A DNA stretch of 13,751 bases from the NCBI GenBank assembly GCA_044227705.1, contig JBGAWE010000116.1, forward strand, positions 1 to 13,751. Direction: 5' to 3'. The notes below the pieces were generated by a model. The model had not been told where the DNA came from, did not search any database, and was given only the letters and a program-made list of their open reading frames with translations. A program made the translations under genes and the position numbers. Below are positions 6,249 to 13,751 of the stretch, in pieces (within the stretch, counting starts at the first letter, position 1; each line of letters opens with the position of its first letter). Origin of the DNA: JANOQP01 sp044227705. GTDB taxonomy: Bacteria; Bacteroidota; Bacteroidia; Chitinophagales; Saprospiraceae.

Positions 6249-8943
6249 ATGGAATTGAGCACCCGCTACACCCCCGCCGACACCGAGGAAAAATGGTACG
6301 CCCACTGGGAATCGCGCGGCTATTTCACCGCCTCGCCCGACGATCGTGAGCCGTTCAGCATAGTCATCCCGCCGCCCAACGTCACGGGCGTGCTGCACAT
6401 GGGCCATATGCTCAACAACACGATACAGGACATCCTCACCCGAAAGGCGCGGCTCGACGGGAAGAACGCCTGCTGGATTCCCGGCACCGACCATGCCTCG
6501 ATTGCGACGGAGGCGAAGGTCGTCCGCTGGCTGCGCGATGAGAAAGGGATGAAAAAAGGCGACCTGACGCGCGACGAGTTCATGGGCTACGCCTATCAAT
6601 GGAAGGATAAATACGGCGGCATCATCCTCTCGCAGCTTCGGAAATTAGGGGCGTCGTGCGACTGGTCGCGCACCGCGTTCACGATGGACGAGGGTTATTC
6701 GGCCGACGTCATCCGCGTTTTTGTCGACCTTTTCAACAAGGGAAAACTCTATCGCGGCCACCGCATGGTCAATTGGGACCCCGAGGCGCGGACGGTTTTG
6801 AGCAACGAGGAGGTGCTCCACAACGAGGAGAACTCGAAGCTCTACCACGTCAAATATTTCGTTGAAGGCTGTGACAATCAATGGGTTGTGATTGCCACGC
6901 AGCGGCCGGAGACCATCATGGCCGATACCGGACTGGCTGTTCATCCCGACGACCCGCGCTATAAACACCTTCGGGGNNNNNNNNNNNNNNNNNNNNNNNN
7001 NNNNNNNNNNNNNNNNNNNNNNNNNNNNNNNNNCTGTGCCGGTCATTTTTGATTCATATGTTGATAAGGAATTCGGGACCGGGGCCTTGAAAGTGACCCC
7101 CGCGCACGACCCAAACGACTACGACCTCGGCCTGAAGCACGGCCTCGAAATCATCGACACCATCGGCGACGATGGTCGGCTCAACGAGTTGGCCGTTTTC
7201 CACGTCGGCAAGGACCGGTTCGAGGCCCGCGAGCTGGTCGCCGCCGACCTCGAAGCAGCCGGGCTGTTGGTCAAAACAGAGGAATACCGGACGAGCATCG
7301 GTCGCTCCGAGCGGACGAACGCGGTCGTCGAGCCGAAGCTCTCGCTCCAATGGTATGTGCGGATGGGCGACCTCGCCAAGCCCGCGCTGGATGCGGTGAT
7401 GGCTGACGAGATTGAGTTTTTCCCAAAAAATTTCAAGAACACCTACCGGCATTGGATGGAGAACGTGCGCGACTGGTGCATCTCGCGGCAGCTTTGGTGG
7501 GGGCATCGGATTCCGGCTTGGTATCTGATTGAGGAAAAAGAAGGGGTGCCGAGCGGGCCGTTCGTGGCCGAGACGGCGGAGGGCGCGATGGAGATTGTGC
7601 GCTCCCAAACCGGCGACAACTCATTGACAATCAACGATTTGAGGCAAGACGAGGACGTTCTCGACACCTGGTTTTCCTCATGGCTCTGGCCGATTTCGAC
7701 GCTCGGCGGCTTCCAGGACTCGCCCGACTTCAAGTATTTCTACCCGACCTCCGTGCTGGTCACGGGCTGGGACATCCTTTTTCTCTGGGTCGCGCGGATG
7801 GCGATGGCTGGCTACGAGTGGAAGGGCGAGCGGCCGTTCCGCCGCGTCTACTTCACCGGCATGGTGCGCGACAAGCTGCGCCGCAAAATGTCGAAATCGC
7901 TCGGCAACTCGCCCGACGCGCTCAAACTAATAGAAGACTTCGGGGCGGACGGTGTGCGCTACGGTCTCATGTCGAGCGCGGCGGCGGGCGGCGACATCCT
8001 CTTCGACGAAAAGCTCTGCGAGAACGGCCGCAACTTCTCCAACAAAATGTGGAACGCGCTGCGCCTCGTCAAAGGCTGGCCGGTCGCCGAGCGCATCGAA
8101 TCGGACGAAATCCGGGCGAAAAATGCGCTCGCCGTCAAGTGGATGGAGGAGCGAATCGAAGAGGTTTTGGGCGAAATCGAGTCGGATTTCGAACAATTCC
8201 GGCTCTCGGAGGCGGTCATGTCGCTCTACAAACTCATCTGGGACGACTTCTGTTCCTGGTTTTTGGAGATGATAAAACCGGGTTTCGAACAGCCCATCGA
8301 CGGGAAAACCAGCCGCGCGACGACCCGGATTTTCGAGAGACTAATGGTCGCACTGCACCCGTTCATGCCCTTCGTGACCGAGGAAATCTGGCACCAACTG
8401 GCCGAGCGCGCCGAGGGCGAAGATTGCTGCGCCCAAAAATCGCCGCGCCCCGGTCGGGTGGACAAAACCATCATCTCACGGGTCGAGACGGCGAAGGAGG
8501 TCATCACCAAAATCCGCGAACTGCGAAACGACCGAAAGCTCAAACCGCGCGAGGAGCTGACGGTCTTCGTCCAAAAAACGGAGGGGGCCGAGGCCCTTTT
8601 CAGCCAAGAAGGCTTGCGGGATTTGATAAAAAAGCTGGCCACCCTCTCGACCCTCGAATTTTCGGAGAGCGCGGAAGTGCCGAACTCGGTCGCCTTCATC
8701 GCGGGGACGGAGAAGTATTTCGTTGTTCTCAACCAGACAATCGACACCGGGGCCGAGCGCGAAAAGCTGCAAAAAGAGCTTGACCATATCCAAAAATTCC
8801 TCCAATCGGTCTCGGCCAAACTGACAAACGAGCGGTTTGTGGCCAGCGCCCCAGCGGCTGTTGTCGAGGGGGAAAGGAAAAAGCAGGCCGATTCCTTGGA
8901 GAGAATCAGGGCGATCAAAGAGAGCTTGGCTGCGCTGAATTGA
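6249..8943 (+). CDS. valS: Valine--tRNA ligase, interrupted by an assembly gap
   Basis: ValRS charges tRNA-Val with valine and edits mischarged threonine, in the cytoplasm. The family start MELSTRYTPADTEEKW fits ATG 6249; the in-frame ATG at 6135 would add residues unlike any ValRS. HIGH is present as HMGH (about residues 50-53) in PPPNVTGVLHMGH. The editing domain begins around RPETIMADT and is cut by 57 N. After the gap come the GTGALKVTPAHDPNDY block, WCISRQLWWGHRIPAWY, DVLDTWFSSWLWP, and the KMSKS loop in RRKMSKSLGNSPDALK. The C-terminus is a charged coiled coil (AEREKLQKELDHIQKFL). The two halves are in different frames relative to the N run, so the placeholder length is wrong rather than the gene being broken. 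A CAATT-AAA-AATTG palindrome (6216-6228) lies before the start, and a terminator follows the stop by about 100 bases. Confidence 0.96.
6977..7033. other. Assembly gap of 57 N inside valS
   Basis: A run of 57 N breaks the valS editing domain between KHLRG and VPVIFDSYVD. The number is a scaffolding placeholder: continuous reading needs a gap length of 2 modulo 3, and 57 is 0 modulo 3. From remembered ValRS sequences about 11 residues are missing, which would be near 32 bases. Confidence 0.9.
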
Positions 8944-9040
8944 GCGGTTTTATCGCGGCGGTTTAAGTGATGAAGTGACCTTGACGCCGATGTAGGCTCA
9001 TAAGTTGGCTTTAGCAGAGGGCTTGTTGGATAAAAAAGAC

Positions 9041-9070
9041 CAGCCTCGCAAAGGCTGCCGTTTTTGTTTT
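9041..9070 (+). terminator. Intrinsic terminator after valS
   Basis: CAGCCT (9041-9046) pairs with AGGCTG (9052-9057) around a CGCAA loop, and a T-rich run TTTTTGTTTT (9061-9070) follows three bases later. An A-run lies just upstream, so the stem may extend or act in both directions. The rest of the 217-base interval from valS to the PASTA gene shows no gene. Confidence 0.7.
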
Positions 9071-9160
9071 GGACGGTTGCCAAAGCTTGCCCTCTCGCCA
9101 AGAAGGAGGCCCGGTCGGAGAAAAAACTACCTTCGCCCAAACTCAAAACAGCCCACGAAC

Positions 9161-10009
9161 ATGTGGCAAGCCCTTCGCCGCCTCGCTACCGAGGTGTATC
9201 TTTTCCTCGTCGCGCCCTTTGTCGTCAAGAACTGCCTCGGGATGCTCGGGCTGACGGCGGGGCTGTTCACCCTCACCTTTTGGTGGCTCAAGTGCTTCAC
9301 CCACCACGGTGAGCGTATCGGCGTGCCCAAGTTCGAGGGCGACACCTTCGGCCGCGCCGCGCAAAAGGCCGACGACGCGGGCTTCCGCGTTGCCATCAGC
9401 GACTCTGTTTATAAAGTTGGGATGCCCGCCGGGGTCGTCCTACAGCAAAGCCCCGCACCTGGCAGCAAGGTGAAGGACAACCGCACCATCTACCTGACCC
9501 TCACGAAGAACAACGCCGACGTAGTAAAGCTCCCCGACTTGAGCGGCACCGACGACTACGATCTCTATTCCAAAAAACTCTCGAACCTCGACCTGCGACC
9601 GCGCATCCTCGCCCGCGAGGCCCACGAGAACCTCGAGCCGAACACCGTCCTCTGGGTCATCTGCAAGGGAGACACCATCAACGAGCGGCTCCGCAAGGGC
9701 TTTTACACCGAGAAGGGTACCGTCATCGACCTCATCGTCAGCCAAAAAGAGACGATGACCGTGGGCGTGCCCGACTTCGTCTGCCACACCTACGACGAGG
9801 CTCTTTTCCTGTTGAAATCGAACAGCCTAAACCTCGGCTCCGTCGTCGCCGGGGCCGATGTGACCGACCGGAAGACTGCTTGGGTCTGGCGGCAAAGCCC
9901 TCGATTCGACCCGAAGGCCCTCGTCAGGGCGGGGCAGCAGATTGACCTCTACCTCGTTCAAGCCCGCCCAAATGGCTGCACGGGCGACGCGGCCCCCGAG
10001 GAAAACTGA
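9161..10009 (+). CDS. Membrane-anchored protein with three PASTA domains
   Basis: This is a 282-residue protein with a single membrane anchor near the N-terminus (hydrophobic run about residues 25-45, ending in FWWLK) and an extracytoplasmic part made of three PASTA-like units. Unit 1 (about 50-116) reads VPKFEG...GVVLQQSPAPGSKVKDNRTIYLTL. Unit 2 (about 121-195) starts VVKLPDLSG and has the EPNTVLW and KGTVIDLIVS landmarks. Unit 3 (about 200-266) starts VGVPDFVC and ends QQIDLYLVQ. PASTA domains are known from PBPs and Ser/Thr kinases, where they bind peptidoglycan pieces. No kinase or transpeptidase is fused here, and stand-alone PASTA proteins of this layout are common in Bacteroidota. Start 9161 was chosen over upstream in-frame codons because it places the anchor directly at the N-terminus. 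The product may act in cell-wall maintenance; that role is inferred. Confidence 0.88.
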   Translation: MWQALRRLATEVYLFLVAPFVVKNCLGMLGLTAGLFTLTFWWLKCFTHHGERIGVPKFEGDTFGRAAQKADDAGFRVAISDSVYKVGMPAGVVLQQSPAPGSKVKDNRTIYLTLTKNNADVVKLPDLSGTDDYDLYSKKLSNLDLRPRILAREAHENLEPNTVLWVICKGDTINERLRKGFYTEKGTVIDLIVSQKETMTVGVPDFVCHTYDEALFLLKSNSLNLGSVVAGADVTDRKTAWVWRQSPRFDPKALVRAGQQIDLYLVQARPNGCTGDAAPEEN

Positions 10010-10068
10010 TTGCGGAATCGGGTTTGCGGTTTGCGGCATGTTCTGCCGTCGGCGATTCGAAAAGCCGT

Positions 10069-10090
10069 TGAAAATCAATTATTTAGAAAC
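10069..10090 (+). promoter_or_regulatory. Aminotransferase leader: copy of the frr leader block
   Basis: TGAAAATCA, two bases, then TATTTAGAAAC matches the frr leader block (1108-1129) at 20 of 22 positions. The core forms a TTGA-AAA-TCAA palindrome. In the frr copy the flanking pair is C-G instead of T-A, so the palindrome is kept while the bases change. It ends 2 bases before the start codon at 10093, against 10 in frr. Role unknown. Confidence 0.5.
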
Positions 10091-10092
10091 AG

Positions 10093-11238
10093 ATGGCCGT
10101 GCCAAAATCAAAGCTCCCGAACACGGGGACGAGCATCTTCGCTGTCATGTCGGCCCTCGCCGCGAAGCACGGGGCGGTCAACCTCGGGCAGGGTTTTCCC
10201 AATTTCGACCCTGATGCGGGGCTCCAAAATTTGGTTGCCGAAAAGATGCGCCTCGGCTTCAACCAGTATTCCCCGATGCCCGGATCGATGACCCTTCGGG
10301 AAAGAATTTCGCAGAAAATCGAGACGATCCATGGGGCCAGTTTCAACCCGGAAACAGAAATTACGGTCACAGCAGGGGCAACGCAGGCCATCTTCTGCAT
10401 CATCTCCGCCGTCGTCCATCCGGGCGACGAGGTGGTTCTGATTGAACCCTGCTATGACAGCTACCGGCCGTCGGTTGAGCTGGCGGGGGGCCTGGCTGTC
10501 GTCCACGAACTCGCCGCGCCGGATTACGAGATTGATTGGGAAAAGCTGGGGCAACTCGTTTCCAAAAGGACCCGCCTCGTCGTCATCAACACGCCGAACA
10601 ACCCGACGGCCCGCTGCTTCCAACGCGCTGATTTTGAGGCACTTGCGAAGATTTTGAGAAACTCGGACGCGCTGATTTTAAGCGATGAAGTCTATGAGCA
10701 TTTAATCTTCGACGGCCAGCCGCACGTTGGCGTCTGGGATTTCCCCGAGCTTCGGGAGCGCAGTTTTTCGACCTCCTCTTTTGGGAAAACCTATCACTCG
10801 ACGGGCTGGAAAACGGGCTACGTCGTCGCGCCGCCGCCGCTGACGGCCGAGTTTCGGAAGGTTCACCAGTTCAACGTCTTTTCGGCCAACCACCCGATTC
10901 AGGCGGCGCTCGCCGATTTTTTGTCGAACGAAAACGAGTGGCGCAGCCTGCCTGGATTCTATCAGGAGAAGCGCGACTTGTTTTTGAAAATTCTGGAAAA
11001 CACTCGCCTAAAGCCGCTTCCGTGTTCTGGCACCTATTTTCAGGCCGTAGACTATTCGGCCATCTCTGACGAACCGGACATGGTCTTCGCTGAGCGGCTC
11101 ACCCGCGAGTTCGGTGTGGCTAGCATCCCTGTCTCCGCTTTTTTTTCATCGAAAAGAGACGACCACGTACTGCGCCTCTGCTTCGCAAAGACCGACGATG
11201 TGCTGCTCGACGCGGGCGAGCGGCTGGCGCGGGTTTGA
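10093..11238 (+). CDS. PLP aminotransferase, methionine/kynurenine type
   Basis: This is a fold-type-I class I/II aminotransferase of 381 residues, cytoplasmic, moving amino groups to a 2-oxo acid. The N-terminal VNLGQGFPNFDPD (29-41) and NQYSPMPG are typical of the group that includes E. coli YbdL (methionine aminotransferase) and kynurenine aminotransferases. NTPNNPT (167-173) and SDEVYEHL (197-204) hold the PLP contacts. The PLP lysine is Lys232 in SSFGKTYHSTGWKTGY, and Arg361 in LRLCFAK should bind the substrate carboxylate. In Bacteroidota such genes often precede an omega-amidase; here the next gene is on the opposite strand, only 11 bases away, with no clear terminator between. It may work in methionine salvage or general transamination; the substrate is not fixed by sequence. 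The start follows the 22-base leader repeat directly. Confidence 0.9.
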   Translation: MAVPKSKLPNTGTSIFAVMSALAAKHGAVNLGQGFPNFDPDAGLQNLVAEKMRLGFNQYSPMPGSMTLRERISQKIETIHGASFNPETEITVTAGATQAIFCIISAVVHPGDEVVLIEPCYDSYRPSVELAGGLAVVHELAAPDYEIDWEKLGQLVSKRTRLVVINTPNNPTARCFQRADFEALAKILRNSDALILSDEVYEHLIFDGQPHVGVWDFPELRERSFSTSSFGKTYHSTGWKTGYVVAPPPLTAEFRKVHQFNVFSANHPIQAALADFLSNENEWRSLPGFYQEKRDLFLKILENTRLKPLPCSGTYFQAVDYSAISDEPDMVFAERLTREFGVASIPVSAFFSSKRDDHVLRLCFAKTDDVLLDAGERLARV

Positions 11239-11249
11239 TTTCAGGCGCC

Positions 11250-12140
11250 TCATTCCACTTTGAAAGAGAAGTGCTTCACCATGTAAACGGGAGAAAGCGC
11301 ACTGGGGAGCTTGGCCACCGCTTGGTGGTCGGTGTCGCGCATTTCGACGCGCATGTAGACCAGCGAGCCGCTCGGCCAAAGGCCCGTGTTGACCTGCGCG
11401 AGCCAGACGCCGAATTGCGGGACGAATGTGAGCGGTAGGTCTTTGAAGGTGGAGAAATTGGCGTCGAGGCTGACCTTCAGCTTCGTGTCGAGGAGCTTTT
11501 CGGTTGGCGTCTCGTTGTCGTAAAAGGCGGGAATCAGGTAGACATCCGTGCTTTTCGGCATCGAAAAAGGCTCATCGAAGGCCGCACGGACGGTGTCGAG
11601 TCGGGTATTGTTCGGGCCGAGGGCCACCATGTCATAGATGCGGGCGTTGAGGTTTGGCGATGGCGGGGCGGGCTGGCCATTGATGTCCTTTGCGCCATCG
11701 GCAATCCATTTTTTGAGATAAAAAAGCTCGGTCGCCGAAAGCGGGTCGGCATAGCGCGGCATCCGCCCGAGGATGGGGTCGTCGGTGACGCACCGCTCGT
11801 GCAGCCACGACTCATTCACGTTGCCGGGGATGACGCGGAACTGGAAGCGGTAGTCGTCAGTGTTCTTGATGACCGGAGCCCAGACAAGCGTCGACCAGGC
11901 CGACTGCGGGGTGCGGAAGTCCGGCTCGAACGTCCCGCCGTGGCAGCTCGGGATGGCGCATTTTTCCTTTAAAATAAAGCGGTGCAGCCCGCTGATGCTG
12001 GCCGTGTCGAAGGGCTGGTCGATGCCCGTCGAGTCGATGGGGCGGTCGATGTCGTCGAAGGGGTTGTCGCCCTTCGAGGCGCAGTTTTGGAGGGAGAGGA
12101 TTGCAGCGGCGAGCGCAGCGGCGAGGATGGTTTTCTTCAT
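11250..12140 (-). CDS. Lipoprotein with CX4CH cytochrome c-like domain
   Basis: This is a predicted lipoprotein of 296 residues read from ATG 12140; a TTG three codons upstream is a less likely start. The signal ends in LQNC with Cys20. A c-type cytochrome-like segment follows: KCAIPSCHGG with Cys61, Cys66 and His67. Met127, in GRMPRYADPLS, is a possible second heme ligand, and ELFYLKKWIADGAKD resembles the end of these domains. The spacing between the cysteines is four residues, not the usual two; CX4CH is known in some cytochromes and in planctomycete-type cytochrome domains. The C-terminal half (about 165-296) looks like a beta-rich domain with no recognised family. The gene lies 66 bases after a beta-barrel gene on the same strand, so both may be co-transcribed and face the periplasm or surface. 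Heme binding is inferred, not shown. Confidence 0.75.
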   Translation of the reverse strand: MKKTILAAALAAAILSLQNCASKGDNPFDDIDRPIDSTGIDQPFDTASISGLHRFILKEKCAIPSCHGGTFEPDFRTPQSAWSTLVWAPVIKNTDDYRFQFRVIPGNVNESWLHERCVTDDPILGRMPRYADPLSATELFYLKKWIADGAKDINGQPAPPSPNLNARIYDMVALGPNNTRLDTVRAAFDEPFSMPKSTDVYLIPAFYDNETPTEKLLDTKLKVSLDANFSTFKDLPLTFVPQFGVWLAQVNTGLWPSGSLVYMRVEMRDTDHQAVAKLPSALSPVYMVKHFSFKVE

Positions 12141-12206
12141 CTTCTTCAAAAAAACTGGTCAAAAACAGCTTTTCAGGAACGAGGCGCGGGGCGAAATATT
12201 CCCTGC

Positions 12207-12882
12207 TCAAAAGTCGAATTCGTATCCGAGCATGGCAGCGGCGTAGCGGTATTGTTGCGACTTCGAGTCGATTTCGAGGGGCGTCAAGTAGAAACGGCCG
12301 TTGATGAACAGAGAGTGCGCGCCGCCTCGCTGCGTCGTCCGCATGATCCCTATTCCTGCCGGAAACTTGCCTGTGGGCGCGACACCTCGTCGAATTCCGT
12401 CGGCGCAATTATCTGGTTATGGTTCGTCTTGGCTTGTTGGTGGAAGTTGGCCCCGATGCCTCCGCCGGCCTCAGCGAACGGCTTCCAAGCCTTTGAGCCA
12501 AAGCCTTTTTTGATGGAGACAGTGGCTTCCGAAAAGTGGTTGATTGTCTTTGCCCAGTCGTCCAGTTTGGGGTCGCGCTGGTTGACACCAGGATCGAATT
12601 CCGAGGCCCAGTGTGTTCGGTCGGTATATGCCGTGAAGCCGTGCATCGAGTATTCCAAGCCACCTTCAGCCAAGCGTTGTTCGGCAATGCCCGCATCCAA
12701 TGGGCTCCGATGAACCTTGAAATTTCGTGTTCGCGCCTGTCGAACTCTTTTTTGAACGAGGAAGAAAGAACCGGGCGGGAAAGACCGCCGCCGACCGTCA
12801 GGCCAAAAGTGGATTTCCGCTGCGCTGTCGCGCTCGAAAAGAGACAAGCGGCAGCGGCGAGTACAAGGCATTTCTTAAACAT
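12207..12882 (-). pseudogene. Outer-membrane beta-barrel protein, broken by two frameshifts
   Basis: The gene begins at ATG 12882 with a clear signal peptide (MFKKCLVLAAAACLFSSATAQ), and the first frame carries RFIGAHWMRALPNNAWLKV. The reading then continues in a second frame (LEYSMHGFTAYTD, then SIKKGFGSKAWKPFAEAGGGIGANF) and in a third (AGIGIMRTTQRGGAHSLFING...MLGYEFDF, stop at 12207-12209). Adding one G near 12660-12661 and one C near 12375-12377 joins all three into a single 225-residue protein. The ending in Phe and the alternating hydrophobic strands fit an outer-membrane barrel of the Bacteroidota OMP type. Both shifts lie in short G or C runs, so sequencing error is more likely than true decay. 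No family with a known substrate is recognised. It lies upstream of the heme-motif lipoprotein and may share its transcript. Confidence 0.75.
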
Positions 12883-12990
12883 GGCATAGAGATTTTAATG
12901 AGCAATTTTGCTGGGCCTGCGCCCGGCACGAAAGTAATTCGACTTTCCAACCGCCTGTTTTTAAACCCCTCGCTTTTAACCCCGTCAATA

Positions 12991-13591
12991 ATGCAAACCA
13001 CGATGGACGTGCAGACCGCCACAACCTCGCCCGCGACAGACGAACAAATCCTCGCCCTCATCGCGGGCGACGAGCGCAGCCACGAGCGCGGCTTCCGCCT
13101 CCTCATGGAAGCGACGCAGGAGCGGCTCTACTGGCACATCCGCCGAATGGTCGGGGCACATAGCGACGCGGACGACGTTTTGCAGAACACGTTCATCAAG
13201 GCGTGGCGCGGGCTGGCCAACTTCAAGGGCGAGTCGCGCCTGTCGACCTGGCTGTGGCGCATCGCCACGAACGAGGCCATCACCTTCCTCGGCCAGCAGA
13301 GCCGACGGCTGCGCTGGGTATTTCGCTCGACGACGCCCGGCTCGACGATGGCCACGCAGCTCGCGCGCCGACGAGTGGTGGGATGGCGACGAGGCGCAGC
13401 TCCAACTGCAGGCCGCCATCGCGCAACTGCCTGAAAAACAACGGGTTGTGTTCAACCTGCGCTACTTCGACGAGATGCCCTACGAGGAAATGTCCGGCGT
13501 GACCGGCACCTCGGTGGGCGCGCTCAAGGCATCGTTCCACCATGCCGTCAAGAAGGTGGAGGCCCATTTCAAAAACCTCGACTTGCTATGA
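12991..13591 (+). pseudogene. ECF sigma-70 factor, broken by two frameshifts
   Basis: This is an ECF-type RNA polymerase sigma factor. The first frame has region 2: FRLLMEATQERLYWHIRRMVG, DADDVLQNTFIKAWRGL, then FKGESRLSTWLWRIATNEAITFL. A short middle piece (GISLDDARLDDGH) is in the second frame, and region 4 (DGDEAQLQLQAAIAQLPEKQ, FDEMPYEEMSGV, TSVGALKASFHHAVKKV) is in the third. Adding one base at GGG 13316-13318 and one between 13352 and 13371 gives a 200-residue protein, a normal size, ending at 13589-13591. An in-frame ATG at 12898 is possible but would add an unlikely N-terminus; 12991 or 13003 suits the family. It diverges from the barrel gene with 108 bases between, and its stop overlaps the next ATG. 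ECF factors of this kind often control envelope genes; the targets here are not known. Confidence 0.85.
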
Positions 13592-13751
13592 ACGGCTGAA
13601 AACTTCGACGAAAAGCTCCCCGAATTCCTCCAAAAGAAGCGGGGCGAACCCAGCGGCCACCGGCTGCGGAGGGTATTTTGAAAAACTGGGCGACCGGTTT
13701 TTGAAATACGCAGGCCGATGAGGTCGGATTTTGCAAAAAATCAACTCGGTC
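13588..13751 (+). pseudogene. Sigma-associated small protein, partial and frameshifted
   Basis: This is a candidate partner gene for the sigma factor, starting at an ATG (13588) that overlaps the sigma stop. As given, it would stop after three codons. Removing one base near 13594 opens a frame reading ENFDEKLPEFLQKKRGEP. Adding one C near 13649-13651 and one G near 13671-13673 then leads on to AAEGYFEKLGDRFLKYA. That pattern, a DEKLPEFLQKKR start followed by an EGYFEKLGDR block, recalls the N-terminus of small proteins coded after ECF sigma genes in Bacteroidota, some with a membrane segment further on. The rest is outside the window, so whether it is an anti-sigma factor cannot be judged. 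The three corrections are my reconstruction. Confidence 0.5.

Noticed and set aside
7680..8783. Plus-strand open frame of 367 codons
   Set aside because: It is the shifted frame of valS, rich in Arg, Gly and Ala, and lies across the KMSKS region of the true gene.
10034..10048. CGGCA-TGTTC-TGCCG hairpin after the PASTA gene
   Set aside because: Only a 5-bp stem and no T-run follows, so it is not called a terminator.
12991..13591. Programmed frameshifting in the sigma gene
   Set aside because: Two shifts would be needed with no slippery heptamer seen, and neighbouring genes have the same type of error.
1..13751. CRISPR array, tRNA, rRNA, IS element or phage genes
   Set aside because: I saw no regularly spaced repeats, no tRNA or rRNA landmarks, and no transposase or phage motifs in any reading frame.

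Overview
The window looks like a draft-assembly fragment of a GC-rich Bacteroidota genome. The best lineage marker is a GldD-type gliding-motility lipoprotein. Other pointers are the lack of clear Shine-Dalgarno sequences before most starts, with A/T-rich leaders instead, a LytTR regulator, and a beta-barrel protein ending in Phe. A Saprospiria-like member is my guess; the phylum is better supported than the class. A 57-base run of N inside valS shows that this is a scaffold.

Layout: positions 1-362 are mostly non-coding, with a possible 3' end of an upstream gene. Then come gldD (363-1049), frr (1140-1700) and a strong intrinsic terminator (1736-1764). A plus-strand run follows: lysA, a hybrid histidine kinase overlapping it by an ATGA junction, a LytTR response regulator, a SixA-like histidine-phosphatase lipoprotein, and valS (6249-8943, interrupted by the N gap). 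A second terminator lies at about 9041-9070. It is followed by a membrane-anchored triple-PASTA protein and a PLP aminotransferase of the methionine/kynurenine aminotransferase type. Converging on that gene from the minus strand is a lipoprotein with a CX4CH heme-like motif, preceded by an outer-membrane beta-barrel gene. Divergent from the barrel gene is an ECF sigma factor, overlapped by the start of a small sigma-associated protein that runs off the window.

The genes from 363 to 12140 read cleanly except at the N gap, but the last three genes (12207-13751) are all broken by single-base indels. Each can be put back together by restoring one base at a few sites, mostly in short G or C runs. 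I read this as poor sequence quality near a contig end rather than decay of three genes on both strands.

Most of the content is housekeeping: translation (frr, valS), lysine and amino-acid metabolism (lysA, aminotransferase) and gliding (gldD). The most interesting biology is the signalling cassette at 3074-6138, where an almost sensorless hybrid kinase with its own HPt domain sits next to a LytTR regulator and a SixA-like phosphatase predicted to be exported. At the DNA level, a palindromic A/T-rich element with a TGA-AAA-TCA core recurs in the frr leader, the aminotransferase leader and the kinase linker.
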